Assembly (NCBI RefSeq): GCF_025854275.1
Contig: NZ_CP107567.1
Location: 62,001-126,000 of the forward strand
Origin: Streptomyces peucetius
Lineage (GTDB): Bacteria; Actinomycetota; Actinomycetes; Streptomycetales; Streptomycetaceae
Reading direction: 5' to 3'
Length of the DNA: 64,000 nt
Shown: piece after piece, positions 25,844-35,060 of the stretch
How positions within the stretch are numbered: position 1 is the stretch's first letter
How the letters are laid out: each line of letters starts with the position of its first letter
Position numbers and translations under genes: made by a program
The notes under the pieces: model-generated
What the model saw: the letters and a program-made list of their open reading frames with translations, nothing else
Told to the model about the DNA's origin: nothing
The model's database searches: none

Positions 25844-26174
25844 CTCGCCTCGGCCCGAGGTCCGCGGACAACCGCGGACTCATGTCCTGGTTCATGCGGT
25901 CAGCGTCCCCCGCAGGCCACCGTGTTACTGCCTATTTGAGCAACCCCAGAGGTGGCCCACGGGGGCCGCCCCCGCGGGCCGCGCCACATGCGGGGTGCTG
26001 GGCGCCGTGTGAGTACGCCCGCCGCGCCTTGACCGATCCGCCCCCCTGCTCCGCTCACGACGCTCTGGCGCGAGGCCTGTTCCACCCCCGGCTGACGGCT
26101 TGATCAACAGGTGCCACCCCTCGCCGGAACGCTTCCGTCTTGGGGTACCGCCCGCGGCCGGTTCGCCGGAACTA
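25844..26174. other. 330-bp intergenic region
   Basis: No gene is supported; open frames here are GC-skew shadows. The left part would contain the promoter of the small membrane protein. Nothing else is recognised. Confidence 0.4.
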
Positions 26175-26666
26175 CTACCGGGTGGTGCCGGCACCCGGGC
26201 GGGACGGGCTGCCGGGGCGGGGGTACACCCTGGACTGCTTGACGCTTCCGAACGCGAAGCTGGACTCGATCGACGCGATGCCGGGAATGGCGTGGATCCG
26301 GGTGCGCACCAGGACCTCGTACGCCTCAAGACTCTCGATGACGACCCTGAGCAGGTAGTCGCTGCTGCCCGCCATCAGGTAGCAGTCCTGGATGTGCTCG
26401 ATGAATCCGATGTGTTCTTCGAACGCGTTGACGGCCTCGGCGGTGTGGCGTTCCAGCCGGACCCGTACGAAGACAGTGATCGGAAGACCGAAGGCGACCT
26501 GGTCCACCATGGCCGTGTAGCCGCTGATCAGCCCGGCATCCTCGAGGCGTCGGACCCGGCGCAGGCAGGGCGACGGGGACAGCCGGACCCGGTCGGCGAG
26601 GTCCTGGTTGGAGAGGCGGCCGTCCGCCTGCAACTCGTGAATGATCTGGAGATCGACTGCATCCAT
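26175..26666 (-). CDS. Lrp/AsnC family transcriptional regulator
   Basis: I chose ATG 26666 (MDAVDLQIIHELQADGRLSN) because AAGGAG lies 5 nt upstream. The N-terminal HTH reads NQDLADRVRLSPSPCLRRVR, and the C-terminal RAM domain has FEEHIGFIEHIQDCYLMAGS and IESLEAYEVLVRTRI. Such regulators bind an amino acid and control its transport or metabolism. It is divergent from an EamA exporter and an aminotransferase, which are probably its targets. The C-terminal tail (PRPGSPSRPGAGTTR) is longer than usual. Confidence 0.85.
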   Translation of the reverse strand: MDAVDLQIIHELQADGRLSNQDLADRVRLSPSPCLRRVRRLEDAGLISGYTAMVDQVAFGLPITVFVRVRLERHTAEAVNAFEEHIGFIEHIQDCYLMAGSSDYLLRVVIESLEAYEVLVRTRIHAIPGIASIESSFAFGSVKQSRVYPRPGSPSRPGAGTTR

Positions 26667-26734
26667 GGGCACTCCTTGGCAGATTATGCCTCAAACCTAG
26701 GGGTGAGGAGCACAACTGGCAATCGGCTGCCCTT

Positions 26735-26753
26735 GCAACTGATCTAACGTTGC
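26735..26753. promoter_or_regulatory. Candidate Lrp-type operator between divergent genes
   Basis: gcaac-N9-gttgc forms a short dyad in the 105-bp region between the Lrp gene and the exporter gene, 19-37 bp before the exporter start. Spacing and position fit an Lrp/AsnC site, but a single dyad is weak evidence. Confidence 0.35.
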
Positions 26754-26771
26754 TCTCAGGTCAGGGGCGAC

Positions 26772-27797
26772 ATGAGTTCCGGCCGATCGGTTCACGGGCG
26801 GAAGGATTCTTTGGTGGTCGCGACGCACACGGCCGTGGCGGCTACGCCACCCGGGGCGGGGAGCACGTCACCCGCGCTCCGTGCCCCTCACAGCGGAAAG
26901 CTCTCGCCTCAGGCGCTGGGCATGTCGGCGCTTCTGCTGACCGTGATGATCTGGGCCGGGTTCGCCTTGAGCGCCCGCGCCCTCAGCGCCTCCACGCTGC
27001 TGCCCGCTGACGCGGCTCTGCTGCGGTTCGGCGTGCCCGTCGTGGTGCTGGCGCCTGCCCTGTGGCGGCGTCGGCGGCTGCTGACCGCGGTGCGGCCGGG
27101 CCCCGCCGCCAAGATCATCTGTGGTGCGGGGGTGCCGTTCTTCCTCGCGGCGATGTTCGGCGGCTCGCTGACGTCCGCGGCATTCGTCGGCGCGATCGTC
27201 CCGGGGATGGTCCCGTTGTTCGTCTCCGTCGTCCTCGTTGCCGGCGGGGGTCGTGCCCCGCGGGGAACGAGGACTGCCGGGCTGGTGATGATCGTCGTCG
27301 GAGTCGTCGCACTGGTCTGTCGTCACACCGTCGCTCTGGACCGGGACGTCCTGCTCGGCTCGGGCACCCTGCTCGTCGCCAGCGGACTGTGGGCCCTGTA
27401 CACGGTGGGGCTGCGGGAGGTGGACCTCGATCCCGTCGGCTCCATCGGGCTGCTGTGCATTCCGTCGTTCGCCGTCATCGCGTTGCTCGTCCTGACCGGT
27501 GTACTGCCAACCAACCTCGCCCGGGCGGCCGGAGGTGACGTCCTGACGTTCCTCGTCGTCCAGGGGCTGGGCGTCGGCCTGTGCGCAGGACTGCTGTACG
27601 CCTTCGCGATCCGACGGCTCGGGCCGGAGCGGAGTTCGGTCGTCGGCAGCCTCAGTCCAGTCGTCGTGGTTCTGCTCGCCGTCCCCCTCCTGGGCGAGTC
27701 GCCGACCCTGCCGGTGGTGGTCGGTGTCCCCCTCATCACCGTCGGCGTCGTGCTCGCCAATCGCCGCTCTCGACACAAGGTTTCCTCGGATGCTTGA
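26772..27797 (+). CDS. EamA/DMT-family transporter, probable amino-acid exporter
   Basis: A 341-residue membrane protein with about ten hydrophobic segments in two EamA-like halves (for example ALGMSALLLTVMIWAGFALS, FVGAIVPGMVPLFVSVVLVA and SSVVGSLSPVVVVLLAVPLL). The pattern of MIWAGFALSARAL and SLSPVVVVLLAVPLLGE is typical of the DMT superfamily. A poorly conserved N-terminus of about 45 residues precedes the first helix, so the start could lie further in, such as GTG 26814. It overlaps the aminotransferase start by 8 bp and is divergent from an Lrp regulator, which suggests amino-acid export. Confidence 0.8.
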   Translation: MSSGRSVHGRKDSLVVATHTAVAATPPGAGSTSPALRAPHSGKLSPQALGMSALLLTVMIWAGFALSARALSASTLLPADAALLRFGVPVVVLAPALWRRRRLLTAVRPGPAAKIICGAGVPFFLAAMFGGSLTSAAFVGAIVPGMVPLFVSVVLVAGGGRAPRGTRTAGLVMIVVGVVALVCRHTVALDRDVLLGSGTLLVASGLWALYTVGLREVDLDPVGSIGLLCIPSFAVIALLVLTGVLPTNLARAAGGDVLTFLVVQGLGVGLCAGLLYAFAIRRLGPERSSVVGSLSPVVVVLLAVPLLGESPTLPVVVGVPLITVGVVLANRRSRHKVSSDA

Positions 27798-29016
27798 ACT
27801 GCTCGCTCCCCCGCCCGCCGACCCGCTGTGGGATCTCGCCGCCGAGTTCGCGGCCGACCCGCGGCCGGAACGGCTGAACCTCGTCCTCGGTGTGTACCGG
27901 GACCACACAGGCGCCACGCCTGTCATGTCGGCGGTCAGGGAGGCCGAGACACGCCTGGCGGAGCGTTCCGCCTCCAAGGAGTACCGCGGCCTCTCCGGTA
28001 ACACCGCCTTCAACCGCGCCATGCTGTCGACGGTGCTGGGGACCGAGGCCCGGACCGCACGGGCCGCGGCCGTCCAGACCGTGGCGGGCACCGGTGCCCT
28101 GCGGCTGCTCGCCGACCTGGTGCGCCAGACCCGCCGGGGTGCGACGGTGTGGATCAGCGACCCTGCCTATGTCAACCACCGGCCGATCCTCGAGGCCGCC
28201 GGCCTGAACGTGAGGTCCTACCGGACGCGTGACGCCGAAGGGCTTCCGGACGAGGCGGGTCTTCTCGACGACCTGCGCGCCGCCGGACGCCACGACGTGG
28301 TCCTCCTCCAGGGGTGCTGCCACAACCCCACCGGGGTCGACCCCTCCTTCGCGGCCTGGGAGGCGCTCGCCGAACTCGCTGCGAGGAAGGGCTGGGTGCC
28401 CTTCGTCGACCTGGCGTACCACGGACTCGGCGACGGGTTCGAGGCCGACCTGCGGGCCACCCGGATGCTGGCCGACCGGCTTCCGGAGATGCTGATCGCG
28501 GTCAGCTGCTCCAAGAACTTCGGCCTGTACAGCGAACGCACCGGCTGCGCGATCATCCTCGGACGGAGCGGGCAGGCACTGCGCCACGTCGAGACGGCAC
28601 TGCAGAACGCGGCGCGGACCCTGTACTCCATGCCGCCGGAGCACGGTGCCGCCATCGTCACCACCATCCTCGAGGACGAGGCGCTGCGGACCTCTTGGCG
28701 GACCGAGCTCGACGCCATGCTCGGCCGGATCACGGCCAACCGGTCGGATGTGGTGGGCAACCTTGAAGCGCTGGGATGCGCAGCCCTGGCGGAGTCGCTC
28801 GCGCGGCAGAAGGGCATGTTCTCGATGCTGCCGCTGGGGCCGGACGGGATGCGCCGCCTGCGCAGGCAATTCGCCGTCTACGGCACGGCTTCGGGCCGCA
28901 TCAACATCGCGGGGATTCCGGCGCACCGGATCCCGTACCTGGCGCAGAGCGTCGCCGCGGTGTGCGGCACCGCGGCAACGGCTCGGGCGGTGTCGGCCGC
29001 GCCGGCGCCGCATTGA
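27790..29016 (+). CDS. Class I aromatic/aspartate aminotransferase (PLP)
   Basis: From ATG 27790 (MLELLAPPPADPLWDLAAEF) the 408-residue protein has LNLVLGVYRD, YRGLSGNTAFNRAM, GCCHNPTGVDPS and VPFVDLAYHGLGDGF. The PLP-lysine motif is VSCSKNFGLYSERTGC, and the C-terminal GRINIAGI includes the carboxylate-binding Arg. This pattern is the aspartate/aromatic aminotransferase subgroup (AspC/TyrB-like). It is co-transcribed with the exporter through an 8-bp overlap. Substrate could be an aromatic amino acid or aspartate. Confidence 0.87.
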   Translation: MLELLAPPPADPLWDLAAEFAADPRPERLNLVLGVYRDHTGATPVMSAVREAETRLAERSASKEYRGLSGNTAFNRAMLSTVLGTEARTARAAAVQTVAGTGALRLLADLVRQTRRGATVWISDPAYVNHRPILEAAGLNVRSYRTRDAEGLPDEAGLLDDLRAAGRHDVVLLQGCCHNPTGVDPSFAAWEALAELAARKGWVPFVDLAYHGLGDGFEADLRATRMLADRLPEMLIAVSCSKNFGLYSERTGCAIILGRSGQALRHVETALQNAARTLYSMPPEHGAAIVTTILEDEALRTSWRTELDAMLGRITANRSDVVGNLEALGCAALAESLARQKGMFSMLPLGPDGMRRLRRQFAVYGTASGRINIAGIPAHRIPYLAQSVAAVCGTAATARAVSAAPAPH

Positions 29017-29610
29017 CGGAGCGGCTCCCCGAGGGGTGGCCGAACGGGCCCGCAGGACGCGGGCACGAATCTGGCAGGGCAGGGGCGAGGATGCCACGCC
29101 CCTGCCCGTACGAGCACGGTTGCAGCGGTCGACGGTGCGTACCGCCCTGACGTGACGTGCCCGACGGATGGCGAGAGACCCGCCGGTGGATGCGACGACC
29201 GCGTGCACGGGGGCTTTGAGCCCGGACCCCAGACCGGCACGCTCCAGGGCTGGTCACCGCCGATGACGCCGCTGCCTTCGGGGCTCCGCGTCGAGCCGGG
29301 AAAGTCATGGCATGCCGCGGGATGCTATCCGGCCGGCGTTGCACGGGCCCACGACCCTTCAGCGGGAGGAGCGGGCGGTGCGCGGCTGGGATCACCGGCT
29401 CCCGCTGTAGTCCGCATGAGTGGCTTCGTTGATGTCCGGGAACAGCGTTTGTCGACTGGTTCCGGAGTCAGTTGGTGATCACGCGGTTCGTGAATGTCGA
29501 GCAGAAATGACAGCGTCCCCGTGGGGCGGCGAGAAAAGGGAAGGCGGAAGCCAACTGGCCGTTGGCAGGATGTCCGCGCTCAACATCCGATGGGAAAGGA
29601 CCCCACGACC
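29017..29610. other. 594-bp region without a supported gene
   Basis: I see no family sequence on either strand. Short open frames here lack ribosome sites and have no matching partner. The right end carries the AAAGGA site of the RidA gene. Confidence 0.4.
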
Positions 29611-30021
29611 GTGGCTCGTGCCATCACTTTGATCCGCTCCGCCTCCCTGTCCGACGTCGCCGAGTACGCCTACGCGGCCACGGCGCCCGCCGAGTCACGC
29701 CTGATCTTCCTCGCTGGGGCATGTCCGCTGAACGATGACGGCTCCACAGCAGCGATCGGGGACTACGCGGGTCAGGCAGCCAAAGCCATCGAGAACATGC
29801 AGGCCGCTCTTGCTGCATCAGGCGCGTCACTCCAGGACGTCATCAGCACACGGGTTCTCGTCGCATCGACCCGGCGAGAGGACCTGGTGGCCGCCTGGCA
29901 GGTAGTCCGGAACTCGTTCGCTGACCATGACGTTCCCAGCACGTTGATGGGCGTCACCGTGCTCGGCTACAAGGACCAACTCGTCGAAATCGAGGCCGTC
30001 GCCGCCGTGCTCGATTCTTGA
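29611..30021 (+). CDS. RidA/YjgF-family protein
   Basis: From GTG 29611, with AAAGGA ten bases upstream, the 136-residue protein reads MARAITLIRSASLSDVAEYA, then LIFLAGACPLNDDG, AAKAIENMQAALAASGASLQ and STRVLVASTRREDLVAAWQV. VPSTLMGVTVLGYKDQLVEIE is the typical C-terminus with its acidic residue. RidA proteins hydrolyse reactive enamine/imine intermediates from PLP enzymes. A longer start (29494 or 29590) is possible but lacks conserved sequence. It may serve the nearby aminotransferase. Confidence 0.8.
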   Translation: MARAITLIRSASLSDVAEYAYAATAPAESRLIFLAGACPLNDDGSTAAIGDYAGQAAKAIENMQAALAASGASLQDVISTRVLVASTRREDLVAAWQVVRNSFADHDVPSTLMGVTVLGYKDQLVEIEAVAAVLDS

Positions 30022-30095
30022 GACCTTTTCCAAGGACACCGCGAACGAGGGACAGCTGGGCGTCCGCCAGGACGGCCTTCACGTGTGAAGACGTC

Positions 30096-31425
30096 TCCTG
30101 CGGGCGGCGGACGTTCGTCGAGCAGGTCGCGGCCTGACCCGGCGGTACAGCCAACGGACCGAACGAATGCGATCGCTATTGGCCGAGGTCGGCCTCGCTT
30201 TGGCCGGTCGAGCCGGTGCCCGGCTGGCCGACGTCTGCGGGGCGAGCGTCAGCCGGAATACGGTACTGCGGCTGGTCGACGCTCTCCCGGAGCCCCGGCC
30301 ACAGGCCCCGCGTGTGGTCGGCGTCGATGAGTACGCGATGCGCAGGGGCCGTGTCTACGGGACCGTGCTGGCCGACGTCGAGACCCGCAGACCGGTGGAC
30401 CTGCTGCCAGATCGCGAGGCGGGCCCGCTCGCGGCCTGGCTGACTCAGCACCCGGGGATTGAGGTCGGCTGTCGCGACCGCGCCCCGTTCTTCGCCGAGG
30501 GCGCCAGCATCAGGGCACCCACCGCGGTCCAGGTCGCCGACCGGTTCCACCTCTGGCGCAACCTCAGCGAAGCGGCCGAGCGGTGCGTCTCCCGCCACCG
30601 CTCGTGCCTCCGCGCGACCTTCGCCGAGTCGGTGCCGGAGAAGGCACCGACACCGGCCGAGCGCGGGTCGCCATGGCCCACCGGGCACCGGTTCGCAGAC
30701 CGCACCCGCGCCAAACACGCCGCTGTCCACGCGCTGCTGGCCGCTGGCCACAGCCGACGCGCAATCCAGCGACAACTCGGCATGACCTACCGCACCGTCC
30801 AACGGCTGGCCGACGCCACCAGGCCGGAAGACCTGTTCTAGGGACAGTGACAGAACCGCCAGACCAAGCTCGACGACTTCAAGCCCTACCTGCACGAGCG
30901 ATGGGCCGAGGGCTGCACGAACGCCTGGACCCTCTGGGAAGAGATCAAGACGCACGGCTACACCGGCGGCTACGGAGCCGTCCGCGCCTACCTCCAGCCA
31001 TTTCGCACAACCCCGGCCGCACCGGCGGCCCGTCCTCCGTCTCCACGCACGGTCGCCGGATGGATCCTCACCCACCCCGACACCCTGCCGGAGAGCGAGC
31101 ACCTGAAGCTCAAGGCTGTCCTCGCCGGCTGCCCCGAACTGGATTCCCTCACCGGGCACGTCCGCGCGTTCGGGAAGATACTCACCCAGCTCCAGGGCGA
31201 CCGGCTCCCGCAATGGATCAAGGCGGTCCGCACCGACGACCTGCCCAGCCTCCACACTTCGTCAACGGGCTCGAACGGGACCTCGCCGCCGTCACCGCCG
31301 GTCTCACGCTGCCCTGGAACTCCGGAGTCGTCGAAGGCCACGTCAACCGGATCAAATGATCAAGCGCCAGATGTACGGCCGGGCCGGCTTCAGCCTCTTG
31401 CGGAAGCGAGTCCTCCTTGCCTGAC
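30096..31425 (+). pseudogene. ISL3-family transposase, decayed
   Basis: Pieces of one ISL3 transposase follow in order: SCGRRTFVEQVA (zinc-ribbon end), LTRRYSQRTERMRSLLAEVG, VVGVDEYAMRRGRVYGTVL (catalytic Asp), QVADRFHLWRNLSEA, then KLDDFKPYLHERWAEGC, FVNGLERDLAAV and GVVEGHVNRIK. There is a frameshift at about 30136, two in-frame stops at 30839 (TAG) and 30848 (TGA) where Lys and Trp are expected, and another shift at about 31255. The element is dead. The 5' part of the transposase is missing. Confidence 0.8.
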
Positions 31426-31456
31426 CGCAGCTCTGTCGCTCGACGAGCGGGTCCGT

Positions 31457-32050
31457 TCAGCTGATCCCAAACGGCACAGGATCCAGGCCCAGCTTGCTCC
31501 GGCATGAGTCGACGGCCCGCGTGACCCAGGCGGTCACGGGGTCGCGATCTGCCGCGATCGCGTGAAGCTCACGCGCTTTCTCCTGGGCATCGACCATCCA
31601 TGGGGCCAGTGCGTCCTCGCGAAGTACTCGTTCGAAGTGATCGCGGGCCGTGTCCGGGTCACCAACCAGGGCGGCTGCGATCCCAGAGTCGAAGCTGTCC
31701 CAGAGGAATCCCCGCCGCACCGGCCTGGATATCAGGTATCGGGCGACAATCGGCAGAGCCGGGAACTTCTCCCTCAGCGCGGTCACGTTCGCAGCCGCCT
31801 GGCGACTGAGTTCGAGTGCCAGCGGCGTGAACTGGTCCTCGGTGCGAAACAGCTCGGAGCCGACCCGGACTGCGTCCACGTGGAAGGCCAGGTGGTCCAC
31901 GTCGTGCCACGGCCACATCGCACCGACGTACAGACCACTGCCGGCAATCCGCGGCGGGGTGAACTCCACAACCCCGAGCGACCTGCGAGAAGTCGAAAGC
32001 GAAGTGACGCAGATCACGCCCTTCGCCCTTGTTTCGCCAGGGTTCGCCAT
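31457..32050 (-). CDS. Hypothetical protein
   Basis: About 197 residues from ATG 32050; the start is uncertain and GTG codons at about 32010 would also fit. The core reads SLGVVEFTPPRIAGSGLYVG, DVDHLAFHVDAVRVGSELFR, LREKFPALPIVARYLIS and GFLWDSFDSGIAAALVGDPD. Regular hydrophobic spacing and consistent codon use suggest a real cytoplasmic, helix-rich protein. I do not recognise the family. It lies between the ISL3 relic and the right IS3 copy. Confidence 0.55.
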   Translation of the reverse strand: MANPGETRAKGVICVTSLSTSRRSLGVVEFTPPRIAGSGLYVGAMWPWHDVDHLAFHVDAVRVGSELFRTEDQFTPLALELSRQAAANVTALREKFPALPIVARYLISRPVRRGFLWDSFDSGIAAALVGDPDTARDHFERVLREDALAPWMVDAQEKARELHAIAADRDPVTAWVTRAVDSCRSKLGLDPVPFGIS

Positions 32051-32521
32051 CGCCCACCACCCCACGCCCGCGCCGAGGCGACTCCCTCCCAGCCTCGCAG
32101 TCGAAACCGGGCATCCTCGCCACTGGGCGCACGCGCGGCTGGACGAAAAGCCCAAAACAGGAAGTGAGGCGCGATATGCCCGGGAGGTGACGGTACGACC
32201 TCCGCTGGAGCCAATACAGGCCCAGGCCCTTCAACATGTCTCATGCCTCCCTGGGGAGGGGTAGTGCGGAGGCGCCACACACCTGATGACCTTGTTCCCT
32301 TCGACCGTTCGCAGCCACTCGGCGGACAGGTGGACGAAGCGGCTCGGGGGATCCAGTACGGCGAGGACCCGCCGTTCTGACGTCGTCGGCAGCAACTCTC
32401 GCCGCCTTGCGAGAGGGCTTCGTCCGCGTGGGCGGGGGCGATACTGATCGTGACAGTCGTTCCGCCGCCGGGTCGGCCTCGGACTCGGGCTCGCTCGGTG
32501 GGGTCGCACCTTTGTCGATGT
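32051..32521. other. 470-bp region between the hypothetical gene and IS3 copy B
   Basis: No convincing gene. On the minus strand at about 32255-32380 the reading RVLAVLDPPSRFVHLSAEWL followed by RTVEGNKVIRCVAPP looks coding-like and could be the 3' remnant of a gene interrupted by the IS; it is too short to identify. Confidence 0.3.
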
Positions 32522-32560
32522 CGGGCCTTCCACCCGGAAAGTGGACACCAGTTCGTGTGG

Positions 32561-33451
32561 TTATGCGGCGAGTGTCAGAGTAGCTGATCGCTGCTCGTAG
32601 GCGACGGGGCTGAGTTGCCCGTTCGCCGAGTGACGGCGTCTGATGTTGTAACGCGTCAGCCATTTGAAGACGCGGCGCCGGCAGGCGCCGGGCCCGCCGA
32701 AGCGGCGGGCGCCTTGGAGTGTCTCGCGTTTCAGGGAGGCGTGGAAGGACTCGCAGGCGGCGTTGTCCGCGCTGGTGCCGACCGCGCCCATGGATTGGAT
32801 GACGCCCAACTCGGCGCACAGATCAGCGAATTGTCGTGATCCGTATTGCGCTCCGTGATCGCTGTGGAAGATGGCGCCATCGAGGCTGCCGCGGGTGGCG
32901 GCAGCCATCGTCAGCGCGTCGGCGACCAGGTCGGTGCGCATGTGATCGGCGATCGACCAGCCCACGATCCGGCGTGAGAAGCAGTCCAGGACCGTCGCGA
33001 GATAGAGATGCTCGCCGTCGCCGACCGGCAGGTACGTCACGTCGCCCATGTACTTCAAGTTCGGCGCGTGAGCGGTGAAGTCCCGCTTGAACAGGTCCGG
33101 TACCGGCGTCTGTGACGGTTCCGGCACGGTCGTACGCACGCGCTTGCGCAGGCGCACGCCGGTGATGCGGAACTTGCGCATGACGCGCGCGACCTTCTTC
33201 TCGTTGATCACCATGCCGTGGGTGTCACGGAGCTCGGCCGTGATCCGCGGGGCGCCATACGTCCCGTCGGAGTCTGTGTGGATGGCCCGGATCTTCTCGG
33301 CCAGATCCTCGTCGGCCTGCTCGCGCTCGGCGCGGGCGTCACGCCCGTCTCGCCACTTGTAGTAGCTGGAGCGGGCCACCTCAAGGAGTCGGCACAACCG
33401 CTGGACCTCGTGGGTCTGCCGGTGGTCCTCGATGAACTGGCAGCGGTTCAC
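32561..33451 (-). CDS. IS3 transposase OrfB (copy B)
   Basis: Identical 296-residue DDE transposase to copy A, from GTG 33451, with Asp-Asp-Glu in YMGDVTYLPV, FHSDHGAQYGS and ACESFHASLKRE. Overlaps OrfA by 4 bp. Confidence 0.92.
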   Translation of the reverse strand: MNRCQFIEDHRQTHEVQRLCRLLEVARSSYYKWRDGRDARAEREQADEDLAEKIRAIHTDSDGTYGAPRITAELRDTHGMVINEKKVARVMRKFRITGVRLRKRVRTTVPEPSQTPVPDLFKRDFTAHAPNLKYMGDVTYLPVGDGEHLYLATVLDCFSRRIVGWSIADHMRTDLVADALTMAAATRGSLDGAIFHSDHGAQYGSRQFADLCAELGVIQSMGAVGTSADNAACESFHASLKRETLQGARRFGGPGACRRRVFKWLTRYNIRRRHSANGQLSPVAYEQRSATLTLAA

Positions 33452-33825
33452 CAGGTCATCTCGGTCGCGAAAAACTTCGTGGCCTTGCGCAGGATGTCGC
33501 GTTCCTCTGCGAGCGTCGCGTTCTGCTTGCGCACCTGCTTCAGCTCGGTGCGCAGGGCCGCTATCTCGGCCTGTAGTTCTTCGCGGGTGGGCTCGCTCAC
33601 CGTGGCCGGCTCCTTGGTCTTCCTCGTCGTGCTCATGGTCGTGCCCAGCTCGCTGCGGCGGGACCGCTCGGCCCGCACCCAGTCCCGCAGTGTGCCCCGG
33701 CTCACGCCCAGGTCCTCCGCGACCCCGGCCAGGGTCAGGTCCGGATCAGACAGGTACAGCGCGACGGCATCCGCCTTGAACTCCAGCGAGTAGAACTTCA
33801 TCACCATAAGGGACATCTCCTCCAC
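33448..33825 (-). CDS. IS3 transposase OrfA (copy B)
   Basis: Identical to OrfA of copy A: N-terminal helix-turn-helix and C-terminal coiled coil. It reads away from the GPP34 gene. Confidence 0.9.
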   Translation of the reverse strand: MEEMSLMVMKFYSLEFKADAVALYLSDPDLTLAGVAEDLGVSRGTLRDWVRAERSRRSELGTTMSTTRKTKEPATVSEPTREELQAEIAALRTELKQVRKQNATLAEERDILRKATKFFATEMTW

Positions 33826-33897
33826 GGCCCCAGGTCAGAGGCCGGATCAAGGTGTCCACTCCCCGGGGGGAGGCGCCGTCTGCGAGGGGAGCCGTTC

Positions 33898-34497
33898 ATG
33901 ACCACGGCGAAAGACCTGTTCATCATCGCCATTGACCTGAAGCGTTCCGTGGGGCAGGGAGACCTGTCCCTCGCACTCGCGGGAGCCGAGCTCATCGATC
34001 TCATCGATGCGGGGGCGGTCGCCGTGGACGGCGACCGCATCGTGCCGGGTCAACCGCCGACGTTGGACGACCGGTTCATGGACGAGGCCGCGGCAGGGCT
34101 CACTCGACAGGCGCCCTACGAGCGGATCGAGGACTGGCTGTGGCGCCGGGGCCGAGACCTCTCGGCCGCGTACCAGGCCGCACTGGAGAAGAACGGTGAG
34201 CTGAAGCCGCAGCGAAGCGGCCGGTTGTCCTTCGGCACGGAACGCGTGGAACCGGCCGATACGCCCGCACGCCGCCGTGCAGCCGACCGCTGGAAAGAGA
34301 AGGAACCCGTCCTGGCCGCCCTCGCCTCGGTCGTGGGCATCGACGACGAACGCTCCGACGATGATGCCGGCCTCGATGACGAGGCGGTGACGACCGTGGT
34401 GGCTGCCGTCCACGACGCGGTGATGGAACTGGAGGCCGTACGCCAGAGGCGGACCATCGAGAACACGGCCTTCGCCAACCTCTGGCGCGGCCCCTGA
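33898..34497 (+). CDS. GPP34 (GOLPH3/VPS74) family protein
   Basis: A 199-residue protein from ATG 33898, with GAGGGGA upstream. MTTAKDLFIIAIDLKRSVGQ, GDLSLALAGAELIDLIDAGA, RIEDWLWRRGRDLSAAYQAA and ARRRAADRWKEKEPVLAALA match the bacterial GPP34 family, in which eukaryotic relatives bind phosphoinositides. Actinobacteria have many paralogues of unknown function. IS3 copy B inserted 19 bp upstream, so the native promoter is probably lost. Confidence 0.85.
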   Translation: MTTAKDLFIIAIDLKRSVGQGDLSLALAGAELIDLIDAGAVAVDGDRIVPGQPPTLDDRFMDEAAAGLTRQAPYERIEDWLWRRGRDLSAAYQAALEKNGELKPQRSGRLSFGTERVEPADTPARRRAADRWKEKEPVLAALASVVGIDDERSDDDAGLDDEAVTTVVAAVHDAVMELEAVRQRRTIENTAFANLWRGP

Positions 34498-34826
34498 GCC
34501 GAGCCCGCCTTCGGGGGGCGCGGTCAAGTCCGACGGCGACGGCGACGGCGAGCGGCCGCGCGACCGCCGGGCGGCGCTACGGCATGTCCGTGGACCAGTT
34601 CCGGTCAGGGTCGCGCGGCCTCCACCTGGAAACTGGGTGTACGTCCGGCCCACAGTCTGATCACGGTGTCCCATGAGACACCGCCAGTCTGGAGAACGAC
34701 GGTTTTCGGATCCTGGTCTTTGCGCGCGGCGGTTCGGTGTTGCTGCAATCGCGGAACCAGCGCGGCCTCACCCCGGCGTTTCCGGAGATCGCTGAGGCTC
34801 GCCGGATCGGACGTAGTCTGCGGACT
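34498..34826. other. 329-bp intergenic region with a near-palindrome
   Basis: No gene is supported. At 34665-34682 ggtgtcccatgagacacc is a near-perfect palindrome related to the one at 12793. The right part leads into the barstar-like gene, whose start is uncertain (34737-34833). Confidence 0.4.
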
Positions 34827-35051
34827 GTGACAGTGAGATGTGTGTTGGACGGCAGCCAGGTCAGGACCCTGGAGGACTTCTGGCGTGTTGCTGGCGAGAG
34901 CGTTGGCTGCGGCGGCTACTTCGGCCGGAACCTCGTTGCCTTCGCTGACTGTCTCCGTGGCGGCTTTGGGACACCGGAGGACGGCGACTTTGTGATCAAG
35001 TGGCGCGATCACGAGGCCTCTCGTCAGAGTCTTGGATACCCCATTCCGTAA
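34827..35051 (+). CDS. Barstar-like RNase inhibitor (immunity protein)
   Basis: From GTG 34827 (MTVRCVLDGSQVRTLEDFWR) the 74-residue protein reads ESVGCGGYFGRNLVAFADCL, the barstar signature in which YFGxNxxAxxDCL lies on the barnase-binding helix. FVIKWRDHEASRQSLG follows. Barstar proteins neutralise secreted or contact-delivered RNases. The frame is open to 34737 and the longer form may be used. No barnase-type toxin is in this window. The next gene is a convergent SMI1/KNR4 protein, also an immunity family. Confidence 0.7.
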   Translation: MTVRCVLDGSQVRTLEDFWRVAGESVGCGGYFGRNLVAFADCLRGGFGTPEDGDFVIKWRDHEASRQSLGYPIP

Positions 35052-35060
35052 GGGCAGCGG

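Larger units (their letters stand above)
32522..33878 (-). mobile_element. IS3-family insertion sequence, copy B (inverted relative to copy A)
   Basis: Same 1357-bp block as 7269-8625, in the opposite orientation, with identical OrfA and OrfB products. The trinucleotide gac flanks both ends just outside the shared core, a possible target duplication of this insertion. Identical sequence implies recent transposition or gene conversion. The right end stops 19 bp before the GPP34 gene. Confidence 0.9.
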
